Shown here: one piece after another, positions 35,646 to 47,200 of the stretch
Position numbering within the stretch: the stretch's first letter is position 1
Layout: the number at the start of each line of letters is the position of its first letter
Assembly: GCF_014805685.1 (NCBI RefSeq)
Contig: NC_060893.1
Location: forward strand, 9,162,773 to 9,226,772
Reading direction: 5' to 3'
Length of the DNA stretch: 64,000 nucleotides
From: Silurus meridionalis
Taxonomy: Eukaryota; Chordata; Actinopteri; Siluriformes; Siluridae
Translations under genes and position numbers: made by a program
The notes under the pieces: model-generated
Databases searched by the model: none
Told to the model about the DNA's origin: nothing
Seen by the model: only the letters and a program-made list of their open reading frames with translations

Positions 35646-37594
35646 ACACCTGCTAGTGTGCTTGGGATTATTATTTTTTTTATTGCTGTTGTCTCTCTTG
35701 ATTCAAAATATTGAGGAAAACATTGCTCTATTTGAAAAGAGTTCTATGCTGTTATTTAGGTGCTCAGGGGAGCTTTAAAGTTAACTGAATATCTAGGGGA
35801 ACCTGAACAAGTGTGTTGAAGTATTTTCATGCCAGTGGTATTGCAAGCAGAAGTTTTTTAATGAATCTATTTGTCTGTAGTATTTATAATGTGCAAAGTA
35901 ATATCAGTTCTACCTCTGTAACTCTGTCCCTGAGTTATTTCAACTGACTTATTCACATGACTTAGCTAATGTAGCTAATTATTGCCTGCCAACTTTTCTT
36001 ACCCACAAACCCAAATTCTATTCACTTTAAATTGATAAACGCAAACAACAAACAAACATAAAAACAAAACAATACATCCACACCTTGTCCATCTACCAAC
36101 AGACTCAGACATACAAACAAACTCAATACAATCTCCTCTTGAAATTATGCTTTATGGCTTGCCTTGAAAATGACCTACTGTGCTTTGCATAGTAATAATA
36201 ACAAACAGGTATACATTTATGCTGCATTTAAAATTAAAATAATATCAAGTGACCTCTTAACAATAAAGTGCCACATTGTAGTGCTACATTAAGTATTTTT
36301 CACAGTCCCTCTTAATGTAATATTGTCATGTGATTATATATCTCAGTAAAATATATTCTTAAACAGTAAGTCAATATCATATGAGCATTCATTCTTGGGG
36401 CTTTTTACTATTCTTAATTAATAGACACTGAAATGCTTATTTTTAATTATTTCATACATGAAACATATTTCATAGTGTTTACAGTTTACAAGGGTAATGC
36501 TGCCAGCCCAGATGCTCACCTTCCTTCAACTGTGATTTCTCCACATTCTGTTTATTTTTACTGCTAGCAATTATAGTCAGCCATAAACAGTCAGAGTTGA
36601 CAGTCAGCATGTTAATGTTTTCAATGCAACATGAGACGTGTCTTGAGTTCCACAATCTCAGCTGTAAGTGCTTTAGTCTCAAAACTGCTAAATAAGGCAG
36701 AATTTAAGAGGATCAATCTCAGGAATCATTGTTTTATTTTAATTAGTGGCATTAGGAATATGAAATGCTTGCAAATTGACTGTGATTGCTACATCCTTAA
36801 ATACATACAGTATGTCTCAAGGTAACATTTTACTGTACGTGGAACTATCAATGTTTTTGATCTATCAATGCTCAGAGATCATAGACAAAACCATATTAGT
36901 CCCATATGACCCTAAGTGCTAAATATATTAAATGAACTGGATGTTTGTGATCAGTTTAGAAAATCAGAACAGTTTATTTCACCATTGTAATGTGTTAGAA
37001 AGCTGCCAACGTATTTTGTGTTAGCGGGTCAAATTTGACCCATTACTTAACTCAGCCCAAAATACTCAAAGAGCAATGGTTATCATCCAATATTGTTTTT
37101 TACCTTATAGCTAACTTTGTATGCATTGATAACCATGTAAACATTGTTTTAAATGTTATTTATTTGGCAACATGGATTATTTACATATGAATATTCCACT
37201 TGTTTTAATACAAAAAAATTAAATTCACTCATTATATTTGTTATAGTGAAGCCGATGGGTATTTGTTATCTGACTATAATAAATTATTATTGGAACATAC
37301 CTCCAAAATAAATCACTTGTGTTTTTTTTCCACTTAATATTATTAGCCATAGTGACATCTGTTGTATTATGGGTCAAAATTGACCCACACAGTTTTATGT
37401 TAGGAAAAAGATAAACAACAATCTAACAACAGCATGTTTTTCTCTCTCTCAAAATGAACATTAAACAATAACAACATAGTTTGTGTGTTTGTGCATGTGT
37501 GATAAAATTTACGTTTTTAATACTGAACATTAATTGAAGGTGTGTGTGTGTTCATATGCATGAATCACAGTATGTGATTGTTTTAGTGTGCTCC

Positions 37595-37855
37595 TTACAT
37601 ATATGTTTCCCACATGTGTGGCATGTGCTCCACCCATTTGTCCCAAACATCCCTAATGGAAGCAAGCTTGTCATTTACCTGGTGAGCAGCTCTTGCCTCT
37701 CTATTGTCAAAGAGGATAACTCTTAAAACACATGAAAGATCTGAAGTGACAGTTTGAAAATACTCAAAAAATACTCCAGGGTGACTCAAATCCCATAAGC
37801 TTGCTGTAGCCTCATTACAAGATCCGTACACCCCAGCAATAACCAACAGCCACAT
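37595..37855 (-). pseudogene. piggyBac (PGBD4-like) transposase fragment
   Basis: The minus-strand frame reads IAGVYGSCNEATASLWD, then VLRVILFDNREARAAHQVND and KLASIRDVWDKWVEHMP. This is the conserved segment around NESTESLWD, IRFDDRETR and DKLAAIRDVWDKWV in PGBD4-type transposases, just before the first catalytic aspartate. The catalytic core and cysteine-rich C-terminus are missing. Confidence 0.85.
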
Positions 37856-38059
37856 GTAAACATCCAGGTGTGTTTTCTAACTAGATGGTGGTATAAATAA
37901 CTCAAATGCTGTCTTGATAACGAAAATGTGACACAGCATATCTAGTAGGCCCTGGAGTCATTCTGATGATGTTCTCAGTCGGTGCTTTGCCTTGGTTGTC
38001 ATAAGGGATTGATGACCATGAAATGTCACTTTGAGCTCTCTTTGAGTTCTCTTTGAGCA

Positions 38060-38371
38060 TCTGTGCCATATTCATCAGATGTGTCTTCTTGTTCAGGATC
38101 ATACTCCACATCATCCTCATCCTCAGACACCATCCTTCTCATTGTCACGTTGCTCTCTGTCCTCAATATTGATTTCATGACCAAAGATATGGTCAATAAC
38201 CTCACATACACTAAATATATGAGCTGTCTATGATGTTATTGACTATATCTTTGGTCATAAAAGTAAGTATTGTGGACAGAGAGCAAAGTGACAGTGAGGA
38301 GGATGTTTTTGAGGATGAGGATGATGTGGAGTATGATCCTGAACAAGAAGACACATCTGATGAAGAGGACA
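38060..38371. repeat. Inverted duplication of the piggyBac N-terminal coding region
   Basis: Arms at about 38,062-38,205 and 38,228-38,371 are reverse complements with modest divergence. Both contain GATCATACTCCACATCATCC (or its complement) and GACCAAAGATATRGTCAATA, around a centre of about 22 bases. One arm encodes EDEDDVEYDPEQEDTSDE on the minus strand. The other encodes the same acidic peptide on the plus strand. Acidic N-termini are usual for piggyBac transposases. The arrangement suggests fusion of two copies head to head. Confidence 0.8.
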
Positions 38372-38505
38372 GCCCAAAGACACTGAATCCCTTGGTCATG
38401 TTGAAATAGACGATGCAGAATGATACTAAAAACACACATGAGCCTTATTTATAGATAACAATGGTCAGACAATTCTGTTCATATTGTACAAACCCCAACC
38501 ATATA

Positions 38506-40115
38506 CAGTGAGGAAAATAAGTATTTGAACACCCTGCTATTTTGCAAGTTCTCCCACTTAGAAATCATGGAGGGGTCTGAAATTGTCATCGTAGGTGCAT
38601 GTCCACTGTGAGAGACATAATCTAAAAAAAAAAAAATCCAGAAATCACAATATATGATTTTTAAAATATTTATTTGCATGATACAGCTGCAAATAAGTAT
38701 TTGAACACCTGAGAAAGTCAATGTTAATATTTGGTACAGTAGCCTTTGTTTGCAATTACAGAGGTCAAACGTTTCCTGTAGTTTTTCACCAGGTTTGCAC
38801 ACACTGCAGGAGGGATTTTGGCCCACTCCTCCACACAGATCTTCTCTAGCTCAGTCAGGTTTCTGGCCTGTTGCTGAGAAACACGGAGTTTGAGCTCCCT
38901 CCAAAGATTCTCTATTGGGTTTAGGTCTGGAGACTGGCTAGGCCACGCCAGAACCTTGATATGCTTCTTACAGAGCCATTCCTTGGTTATCCTGGCTGTG
39001 TGCTTCGGGTCATTGTCATGTTGGAAGACCCAGCCTCGACCCATCTTCAATGCTCTAACGGAGGGAAGAAGGTTGTTCCCCAAAATCTCACAATATGTGG
39101 CCCCAGTCATCCTCTCCTTAATACAGTGCAGTCGCCCTGTCCCATGTGCAGAAAAACACCCCCAAAGCATGATGCTACCACCCCCATGCTTCACAGTAGG
39201 GATGGTGTTCTTGGGATGGTACTCATCATTCTTCTTCCTCCAAACACGTTTAGTGGAATTATGACCCAAAAGTTCTATTTTGGTCTCATCTGACCACATG
39301 ACTTTCTCCCATGACTCCTCTGGATCATCCAAATGGTCATTGGCAAACTTTAGACGTGTTTGGACATGTGCTGGTTTAAGCAGGGGAACCTTCGGTGCCA
39401 TGCATGATTTCAAACCATGACGTCTTAGTGTATTACCAACAGTAACCTTGAAAAAGGTGGTCCCAGCTCTTTTCAGGTCATTGACCAGCTCCTCCCGTGT
39501 AGTTCTGGGCAGAATTCTCAACTTCCTTAGGATCAGTGAGACCCCACGAGGTGAGATCTTGCATGGAGCCCCAGTCCGAGGGAGATTGACAGTCATGTTT
39601 AGCCTCTTCCATTTTCTAATGATTGCTCCAACAGTGGACCTTTTTTCACCAAGCTGCTTGGCAATTTCCCCGTAGCCCTTTCCAGCCTTGTGGAGGTGTA
39701 CAATTTTGTCTCTAGTGTCTTTGGACAGCTCTTTGGTCTTGGCCATGTTAGTAGTTGGATTCTTACTGATTGTGTGGGGTGGACAGGTGTCTTTATGCAG
39801 CTTACGACCTCAAACATGTGCATCTAATTTAGGATAATAAATGTAGTGGAGGTGGACATTTTAAAGGCAGACTAACAGGTCTTTGACGGTCAGAATTCTA
39901 GCTGATAGACAGGTGTTTAAATAATTATTTGCAGCTGTATCATACAAATAAATAGTTTAAAAATCATATATTGTGATTTCTGAATATTTTTTTTTTTAGA
40001 TTATGTCTCTCACAGTGGACATGCACCTACGATGACAATTTCAGACCCCTCCATGATTTCTAAGTGGGAGAACTTGCAAAATAGCAGGGTGTTCAAATAC
40101 TTATTTTCCTCACTG
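38506..40115 (-). mobile_element. Complete Tc1/mariner element with long inverted repeats
   Basis: A 1,610-bp element with TA on both sides (38,504-38,505 and 40,116-40,117). The ends read CAGTGAGGAAAATAAGTATT and its complement. The inverted repeats are about 205 bp (38,506-38,711 and 39,910-40,115). Each holds an outer and an inner copy of AAATAAGTATTTGAACACC, the IR/DR layout known from Sleeping Beauty-type elements. The right inner copy has two changes (AATTATTTAAACACC). The two arms are nearly identical, which suggests a young insertion. It lies inside the piggyBac relic and ends about 430 bp before the tafa5 TATA box. Confidence 0.95.
38724..39746 (-). CDS. Tc1-type transposase, apparently intact
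   Basis: Cut-and-paste transposase that binds the inverted repeats and integrates at TA. The frame is 340 residues without stop or frameshift, the usual length for fish Tc1 transposases. Residues 1-54 form the first helix-turn-helix ([20 protein letters not shown]). An [11 protein letters not shown] stretch near 57-67 sits where the GRPR hook is found, and the second helix-turn-helix follows to about 115. The catalytic triad is D153 (MWSDETK), D244 ([10 protein letters not shown]) and E279 ([11 protein letters not shown]), spaced as DD34E. A glycine-rich [13 protein letters not shown] lies at 187-199. All key residues are present, so it could be active, but activity is inferred from the sequence only. 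Confidence 0.93.
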   Translation of the reverse strand: MAKTKELSKDTRDKIVHLHKAGKGYGEIAKQLGEKRSTVGAIIRKWKRLNMTVNLPRTGAPCKISPRGVSLILRKLRILPRTTREELVNDLKRAGTTFFKVTVGNTLRRHGLKSCMAPKVPLLKPAHVQTRLKFANDHLDDPEESWEKVMWSDETKIELLGHNSTKRVWRKKNDEYHPKNTIPTVKHGGGSIMLWGCFSAHGTGRLHCIKERMTGATYCEILGNNLLPSVRALKMGRGWVFQHDNDPKHTARITKEWLCKKHIKVLAWPSQSPDLNPIENLWRELKLRVSQQQARNLTELEKICVEEWAKIPPAVCANLVKNYRKRLTSVIANKGYCTKY

Positions 40116-40540
40116 TATATGATCAGTATTCCACAAGAAAAGTTGTGTTCATATACATATAACTTGAAAACAGGTCAGATTTGACCACAACACAATATAA
40201 GGGTTAAAATGGAAATATTAATTTGTAAATAAAAAAAATGACTCTTGTTAGTCCCTTAGTCCTTAAGCTAAAGAAATGCCAAATGACAAAACGATGGATC
40301 CGAAGGTGACCATTCGCTCCTCCCTGCAGAGGTCGGAATCGCCTTTAGAGTGACGTTTTAATGCTTTAGTGACGTAGCCTGAAGAGTGGTGTAAGAGTAT
40401 AAGTCGAAACCTGCGGGGTTTTCGAGCAGAGCTGTTCCTTGAACCGCGTGAGCGGCACGACGCACAAAGCAATGTAAATCTATCCAGGAATATGCGCATT
40501 TGAAAAAAATCAGTAAAAGCTTCGAAATCTTGGTCATACA
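40116..40540. other. piggyBac end and region upstream of the tafa5 core promoter
   Basis: After the piggyBac end at 40,203 the sequence becomes richer in CpG (ACCGCGTGAGCGGCACGACG at about 40,442). This is probably the start of the tafa5 promoter region. No gene is seen. Confidence 0.5.
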
Positions 40541-40548
40541 GCGTTGGA

Positions 40549-40556
40549 TATATAAG
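40549..40556 (+). promoter_or_regulatory. tafa5: Candidate TATA box of tafa5
   Basis: TATATAAG in the context GTTGGATATATAAGAGG, on the gene's strand, followed by CpG-rich sequence (CACCGAGCGCGTGAG). A start site about 30 bases downstream, near 40,580, would give a leader of about 540 bases if unspliced. Confidence 0.5.
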
Positions 40557-40579
40557 AGGTATGCTTTAATGTCCTTGCG

Positions 40580-40928
40580 TTGAAGAGAATGAGGACGACT
40601 TGTGTGTGCACCGAGCGCGTGAGAGAGTGAAGTGGAGCACTGCGCTGGAGTTGGTCTCGAGATCACAAGCACCTCAAGGAGCGGGGGGTTTCCTTGTCAT
40701 TTGGCGCTACTCGTGCGTTTTTTCATTCCAACATGGACCGTAATGAGAGTTGAGAGTGAGCTAATGAGATCCAGACTGCTGAAGACAGTTTAAATTACGG
40801 GACATTTATTTGAATTTTCTCATCACAGTTTGTCCGATGGAGCACCTGAACTTTTTTTTTCTGTGAGCGTCTCCCTGCATAAAAACCGGTCGTCTGTGAG
40901 CCGACAGTGGTATCAAATAGATCTTTTC

Positions 40929-41001
<73 letters not shown>

Positions 41002-41121
41002 AAGTAAGTTTTTTTCTACATTATATTTCTCCTTTTTTTTCGTGCATTGGGACAATGCCGCACTGAGTGGGTATGGGATCTGTGATGTAACGCGTTTTCG
41101 GTGTGCAGACGGAGCGCGGAC
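40580..41121 (+). other. tafa5: tafa5 5' leader with upstream ATGs and a (TA)n tract
   Basis: The presumed leader holds several short upstream reading frames. One starts at 40,734, and ATG-GAG-CAC... ends in TGA at 40,837-40,866. ATGCCGCACTGA is at 41,055-41,066. ATG at 41,073 runs to TAA at 41,090 and contains the minimal start-stop ATGTAA at 41,085-41,090. A (TA)n tract lies at 40,932-40,998. A donor-like AAAGTAAGT at 41,001-41,009 and an acceptor-like GTGTGCAG ending at 41,108 could remove the last three uATGs as a 105-bp intron. This is inference. Confidence 0.45.
40932..40998. repeat. (TA)n microsatellite in the tafa5 leader
   Basis: Pure TA run of about 67 bases between the candidate TATA box and the tafa5 start codon. 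Confidence 0.98.
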
Positions 41122-41212
41122 ATGCAGCTCGGGCGGGCGGTTTGCGCGCTCGCGGCCGCGGCTTCGGCCCTTCTTCTTATTCTCTTCTTTCAAGCGCGCT
41201 CTCTGCGAGAAG
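41122..41212 (+). CDS. tafa5: tafa5 coding exon 1 (signal peptide)
   Basis: Encodes MQLGRAVCALAAAASALLLI and then LFFQARSLRE, plus one base of Gly31. It corresponds to the shorter TAFA5 isoform whose exon ends in FLKEG. Very GC-rich (GGGCGGGCGG, CGCGGCCGCGG). The donor is GAAG followed by GTATTG. An in-frame GTG lies upstream, but the ATG fits the family length of 125 residues. Confidence 0.93.
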
Positions 41213-44200
41213 GTATTGTAAATTACACTGGCACACGACATGTTAACTACATGGAGTCTAACTCTACTCAGCATAGTCTGTAATATATCCACTGGATCAT
41301 TGTCCAACATATTGCACATTTTCTTGTTCTCCAATTTATGGACATTTGAAGGACAGAATGCAAGTAATTTCTATTGGTTTATTATTGTTTAGGACCACTG
41401 CAATACAGTGCACTCACTAGAATAAAATTTTATTGAAACAGCATCGAGGAGGAACAGCATCTGTAAATGTTTTATTGTAATACTTAACAGGGTTGAGGTT
41501 AATGAAAATAATGCCAAGGTAAACCTTTTGATTAAATCTGGGTGCCTTGTATGTTAAATTGACACTCTGACATCCTCAGTACACATGTACGATGCTGTAC
41601 AATATATATTTTGAATACAGACTTTGGATGCAAGGGTACAAACCAAGGTAACCAGAAGTCCATGGTTTGCCATGGTTAGGGGCATGCAATATTATTATTT
41701 CATTATATGATTAACATTAGATGTTTATTATAGGTCTTCAGAAGGAGCATCTGGTGTCTCCTATTGTATTCAGCCCACCCAGCCTATAATAAACACTGCA
41801 TGGTGGACAGAGCTGAGGAATTCATCAGAAATGTGTGGTGATAATGCTGATCAGACCGTAGAATGACCACTGACACTAATCTTGTCCTGAAGATATAAGT
41901 GAATATACAGGATTGTGCTGGCTTGCTGCCATGGTAAAAATCACCACATGTTGGCTTGGTTACCACAGTAACAGGGCAGTTATTGAATAAAATTGGGCAG
42001 TGCATAGATTTGATTTTTATAAAATCGGAAAATACATACGATGCGTTCCAGCGTAGTAAAATTTGGCATTTGCCAAAGCACTTCTCGTTTTGCTCACACT
42101 GAGTGATGCTGGGTGGTGAAATTGGCAGGCTAGCTTGCCAAGCTGGAGCATTTTTCATATTGTTCAAAACCCTTATCTATTTAGAATGTCATGTTGGCTT
42201 GTTTAATGTGTTCAATGTCATTTACCCAAATCATTTTTTCAGATTGAAAAACGTAGATGCTAAATAAGCGTTTAATTATCTTGGTATATTTGTACTACAG
42301 TATAATTGTTGGTTGCATACTGGCAATTATCTATAGACTTAAGTAATTAATATCCCTCTGATCATGAATGTTGGTCTCACTTGTGGATTTGTGTGTATGC
42401 ATGCCCACATTTGTGTTGTAGATTTTTAAGTTTAACCCATTGTACATGCATGGTCAAGCCTGAGCTCTTTGTTTTTATTTCAGGAATTTTTAGAATAATT
42501 ATTTAAAATAAGTAAGATTTTTTTTATTGATTATTAGAATCATAATATGAGACTTTTGGATCGCTATTTCTGTCACCCATTATGGATCACTGATATTGGC
42601 GCATTATAATACACCATATAAAGTTGCTTTAAAGTAAAATATTGTACTTTTTAAAAAATGTTTTGCTGAGACAGTGTTTTACATGACCACATTTAAACTA
42701 CAAGTGGCATACTCAAGAATTAGGACTGTAGCATTTATTTAACTGAGATGACCTTATAATGAACCCGTCCTCTCCTGGGACATACCCAGCTTTTGATAGT
42801 GGGATTTCACATCACATAGTAAGATTATTGTAACCAATGATGAGCATTAAAAAATAAAACAAAACAAAAAACAGGATTTTAGTGTAAATCGATGAAAGAT
42901 GTAACAAATGTAAAATGAATGCAAATGTAACATGAATATTCGTTATATACTAAGCTATTAAAATATTGTCAAATAATAAAACCTTTAATAAATACAGCTT
43001 TGAATCTTTTCAAAGGGACACAACAATTGTAAATATGTATTGCAAAAGATGTGCTTAATATAAACATACAACTTTCTCACTTCTACCTGATCATGGTTTT
43101 CTAGTTATTGTTTGATTAAAATGACACAACTTATACTTTCAGTTAAGTAACTGACTACTGAATAGCTAAAACGAGCTGAAAGTGAAATTACTGAACATCT
43201 GTAGTTAATATCTTTATTAAGGATTTATGCTTAATATGTTTAATAATGTGAACAATTATGTAATATAATGGAAATTGTATTTTGATCTTTGCAAAGTGGC
43301 ATCAAGAAACGAATATGCTGTTATATATAATTTTATTGGATTCCTATTGTAAAAACAAGGTAAACAACAATGTCAAACAGGTAATAATGCCTTGTTCTTT
43401 TAAATTAACTTACAGAGACAGCTGACATATTATATGATTAATCATGCAAGTTTTAAAAATAAGAACTGTTTTAATGATTATCGTCAAGTTTTTACCAAGC
43501 AGTGAGATTGACTGCAAAGAGCAGAAGACCTGGCAGAAACATAGAGGCTTGGCTCAACTGGTTTGGCACTAGTACCAGTGACTGGCTAATGAATGTTGCA
43601 TGCTCCAGTGAGCAGCTGGCATCTTCATTTCCATCACCAACTAGTCTCACCCATCCTCAGAGTTTGAAGAGAAGATGCAGGGAGGATAGGGGATTAAATT
43701 ATACTGTTTTCAATGTATTCAGATATTTAAAAAAAATACTCCATCGAAAAATGTTTTTTAATCACTAAACGACCGTTTTACTGATGCGCCAAGGTCATGA
43801 TGCACACACCTGCCACCCGTAAAACCACCCGTGTGGAAACAGCAAATGTTGGTGTCCTGATGATTTACGTAATTGAATACGCCATAATTAATTTAAAACA
43901 TTTACAAGAATATTTTGTCTTCATGCTCTATGTTTATTATAGTTTCACTTTATAATAAACATACAGTTGCATAAAGCACCCATATTTGTCCATGCCAATG
44001 TTGATTAAAGTATTAAAAACTTGAAAAGTATTAATTTTAGGTACATTTAGAACAGATAAAAATGTGCGATTTAGTTGTGATTAATCATAATATTGCATTA
44101 ATATCAATCTCATGACAATCATGCGGTTAATTGCTTTTTTCCATAGTCACTGAGAAAACACACTCAATGGCTAAAGGTTGAATCAGCAGGGTTATTATTA

Positions 44201-47200
44201 TATAATTTGTGTCAGTGACTATGGAAAAAAGACAGAATAATATAAAATAACATATTTATAACAAGCATTAATTTACTGTGTAATATGATAACATCTTTTG
44301 TGATTGCACTGGAATGCTGATGGCATAGTGGTGCATTCTTCAGTGTCCATTCTTGGTCCCCTGATGGTACATTCACTTTTCACTCCATCACTTTTCTGAC
44401 AGAGTGTAAAGGATGGCTTCTGAATTTCTGATCAGGAGAGGCAGCACACTCTCCTGCTATGAGATGCGTGCTTGGCAGCTCTTTCATCCCTAAAACGCTG
44501 AGCTGAGGTATGCATAGAAGTGTGCAAGAGATTTAGGAAAAGGAACTCTGTAAGATTGCAGACATTCTGTTGTCACAAAGGCCATTCACCCAGACAGAGA
44601 TTACTTATCATCCATCTTAAATTAGGCTACTTAACATGTCTAAGTGTCATTCTTTAAAAGTTTCTTGCACAAGTGTCAAACAAAGGCTAGTAAAAACGAC
44701 AGAGAAAAGGAAAAGTTTTTTGCTAATCATTCTCATTTGTGCAAGTTATCCTACTCCCAGGGGGAAAAAGAGGAAAAGTAAACAGAGTTGTGGGCCACAC
44801 AGAAAGAAAGAGAGGGGGCTGTTGTGTTTGTCCTATAACGCAGGCCAGGCTTGAACTGATGAATGCACAAGGTATTAACGGAGGAGTGCTTGAAGTCTGA
44901 ATTGATTCAACACAGAACCATGCTTCACTGGCAGCATGTTGATGAAGCTCCATGAATGGCTCCATGGACTCCAGCACCCTTTAGACCCCTGCCATTATGG
45001 CTTATTTTGGAGATTATGGAGGGAGGGCAGTGATTTTCATTATGGGGAAAATACGGACAGAAATAAAAAGAAAATAAATTACACTTATTTTACTAATGTA
45101 ATGTTTGAACCAGTGTGGGATTTTCAGAAAAAAAAACCCTTGACAGCAGAGTGACAAGTCTTGTCTATATCAAACCAATATGCTGCACCTACAGCAATTT
45201 CAACATTAACAGCCTTATCATGTATACAGCATCATACATGTATTTCACCCAACACAGGCAAGTGTTGAAACATTTTTTTACCCATTTATAGACATCAGAA
45301 ACATGACACACATTGGTTATCTCAGCTAAAGTAGCACAGTTCTCTGCTATCTTCTTCAATTTTAGAATGCATGTCTTTGTGCCATAAAAGGGGCCTTTTT
45401 AATTATATTTAATTTTCAAAGCTTTTGAAACTGTTTTGGGGTTTATTAATGATTTTAAATGCTGAAAGATCAGTTCAAAGTATATTACAAATACTACTAC
45501 TAATAAAAACAATGTACAATTATAATATTTTATACAGTATTAGGCTGATACAACAGATTGACACATCTAGCTGGAATACATAATGCTGGAATACATAATT
45601 ATGAGCATCTTTAGCAGGTACGGTTAAGAAGACACAATTGTAGAGAATTCAAGCTGAGGCTACTGCTAGTTTGGAGATTTCTAGAGTGAAGACTTCCTGA
45701 CAGTCTGTTCAGTTAAAACATTTTTAGCACTTACAATAAACAAGTCACTGTAACCACACTGCATTTAATATGTGTAATTTACCAGATACTGGAGCACTGT
45801 AGTGTATTGCAAGCTATCAAGGGTGCTCAATATTTTTGGAGAAAAGTACAAAAACTTTGAGAACTTTTTTTGAGGAAAAGAGGAAATGTGTGGGTAGTGG
45901 GAGGGGAGAGGTGGTGAGTGAAAAAGAGAGAATCAAATCACTGTTGAAAATTCCAGTAATCACTAAAGCTCTCAAGCAACTCAGCTGGGTGAAATAAATT
46001 GGTGTGAAAGTACTTTCAGATTTTATGATGAACGGCTTGCAAAAAGGGTTGTCTGGAGAAACAGTTTCAGGTTTTTTTTATGACATCTTTGACGAGCCCT
46101 GCAATATTTCTTCTGCTACTTCTGCTTTAAATGTAGCTTGAAATACGGAGTGTAATAAAGGATGCTTTGCATTCTGATGAGTCAGTAAGGCAGAGAAAAA
46201 GGGAGATGAGAGAAATATTTGCCTGTGGAGCAGAAAGAAATCTCTATATGACTTTAAGAAATTAAGTTTTTTTTTAATGATCACTTACATAAGTATTATA
46301 TCCTCTAAGCTTTCTTGCTTGTGTTTTCTGTTTTCAATAGAACATGATAAGGAAAAACTAATTATTATTATCATGCCCTGAAATAAACTGAAAAAGCTTG
46401 AATTTTAAAGAAAGACTGACTGCAAAAAGCAAGCAAACAGTTATAAATCTAAAAAAAATTGGCCATTCTTAAACATGTATACCATGCTTAACCTAATCAG
46501 TCAATCCTTACAGGGTCTTATACAAGCTATCATATCTCAATGGGACACCCCAAAGCTTGAACTAACCTTAATTCTGAAAGTAATTCTGATAAAATATAAG
46601 TTTTTACCATGTCTTTTGTCTCTTTAATTGAAGGTCAGCTGGCAGCAGGCACATGTGAAATAGTCACACTAGACCGAGACAGCAGTCAACCAAGGAGGAC
46701 CATCGCAAGGCAGACAGCCAGGTGTGCCTGCAGAAAAGGCCAGATTGCCGGCACATCCAGAGCCAGCCCAGCATGTGTAGACGGTAAGAGCCAGGCGGCA
46801 TTCATCCACGCATTGGTGCCACTGTATCCAAACCCACTGGAGCACACCAGAGTAGTGTCTGATCCCATAGATTATGCTGTCTGCTCACCAAAAGGCTGTG
46901 TGAAGCATTACTCATAAGATTATGACTATTGCTATGAGTTTCATCACTGTCTTTTTCTGAATCAAGGCCACCTGTGCAGGATTTCAATCAAGGTGCTGGA
47001 GTCTGGGGAAACCAGTACCTTGTGGGGATGGGATTTTGATTGTGACCTGAAGGGTTTTTACATGTGGTATGTCTTAAATATAACACTTATAGAAATTACA
47101 TGTTTTACAAAAAATGCTCTTCAAACATGTTTTTAGTTAATCTCAAATTAGCCATGCATACTTCTTAGGTGCAGTTTCATTCATTTGGTTTCTACTCTGT

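Larger units (their letters stand above)
37006..40207 (-). mobile_element. piggyBac-type transposon relic interrupted by a Tc1 element
   Basis: The right end at 40,201-40,207 is GGG then TTAA. Read on the minus strand it gives TTAACCCTTATATTGTG and then GGTCAAATCTGACC, a piggyBac-type end with its TTAA target. The left end near 37,006-37,043 has TATTTTGTGTTAGCGGGTCA and AATTTGACCC, a diverged match. A third GGGTCAAAATTGACCC lies at 37,373. Between the ends are transposase remnants on the minus strand (37,595-37,855 and about 38,026-38,211). Subtracting the nested Tc1 element leaves about 1.6 kb, so much of the original element is lost. Confidence 0.7.

Noticed and set aside
38890..39675. Plus-strand frames of 75-124 residues at 38.9-39.7 kb
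   Set aside because: They are antisense shadows of the Tc1 transposase gene.
43502..43768. 88-residue frame in tafa5 intron 1 as an alternative first exon
   Set aside because: No signal peptide or match to the known alternative TAFA5 N-terminus, and no donor of the needed phase found.
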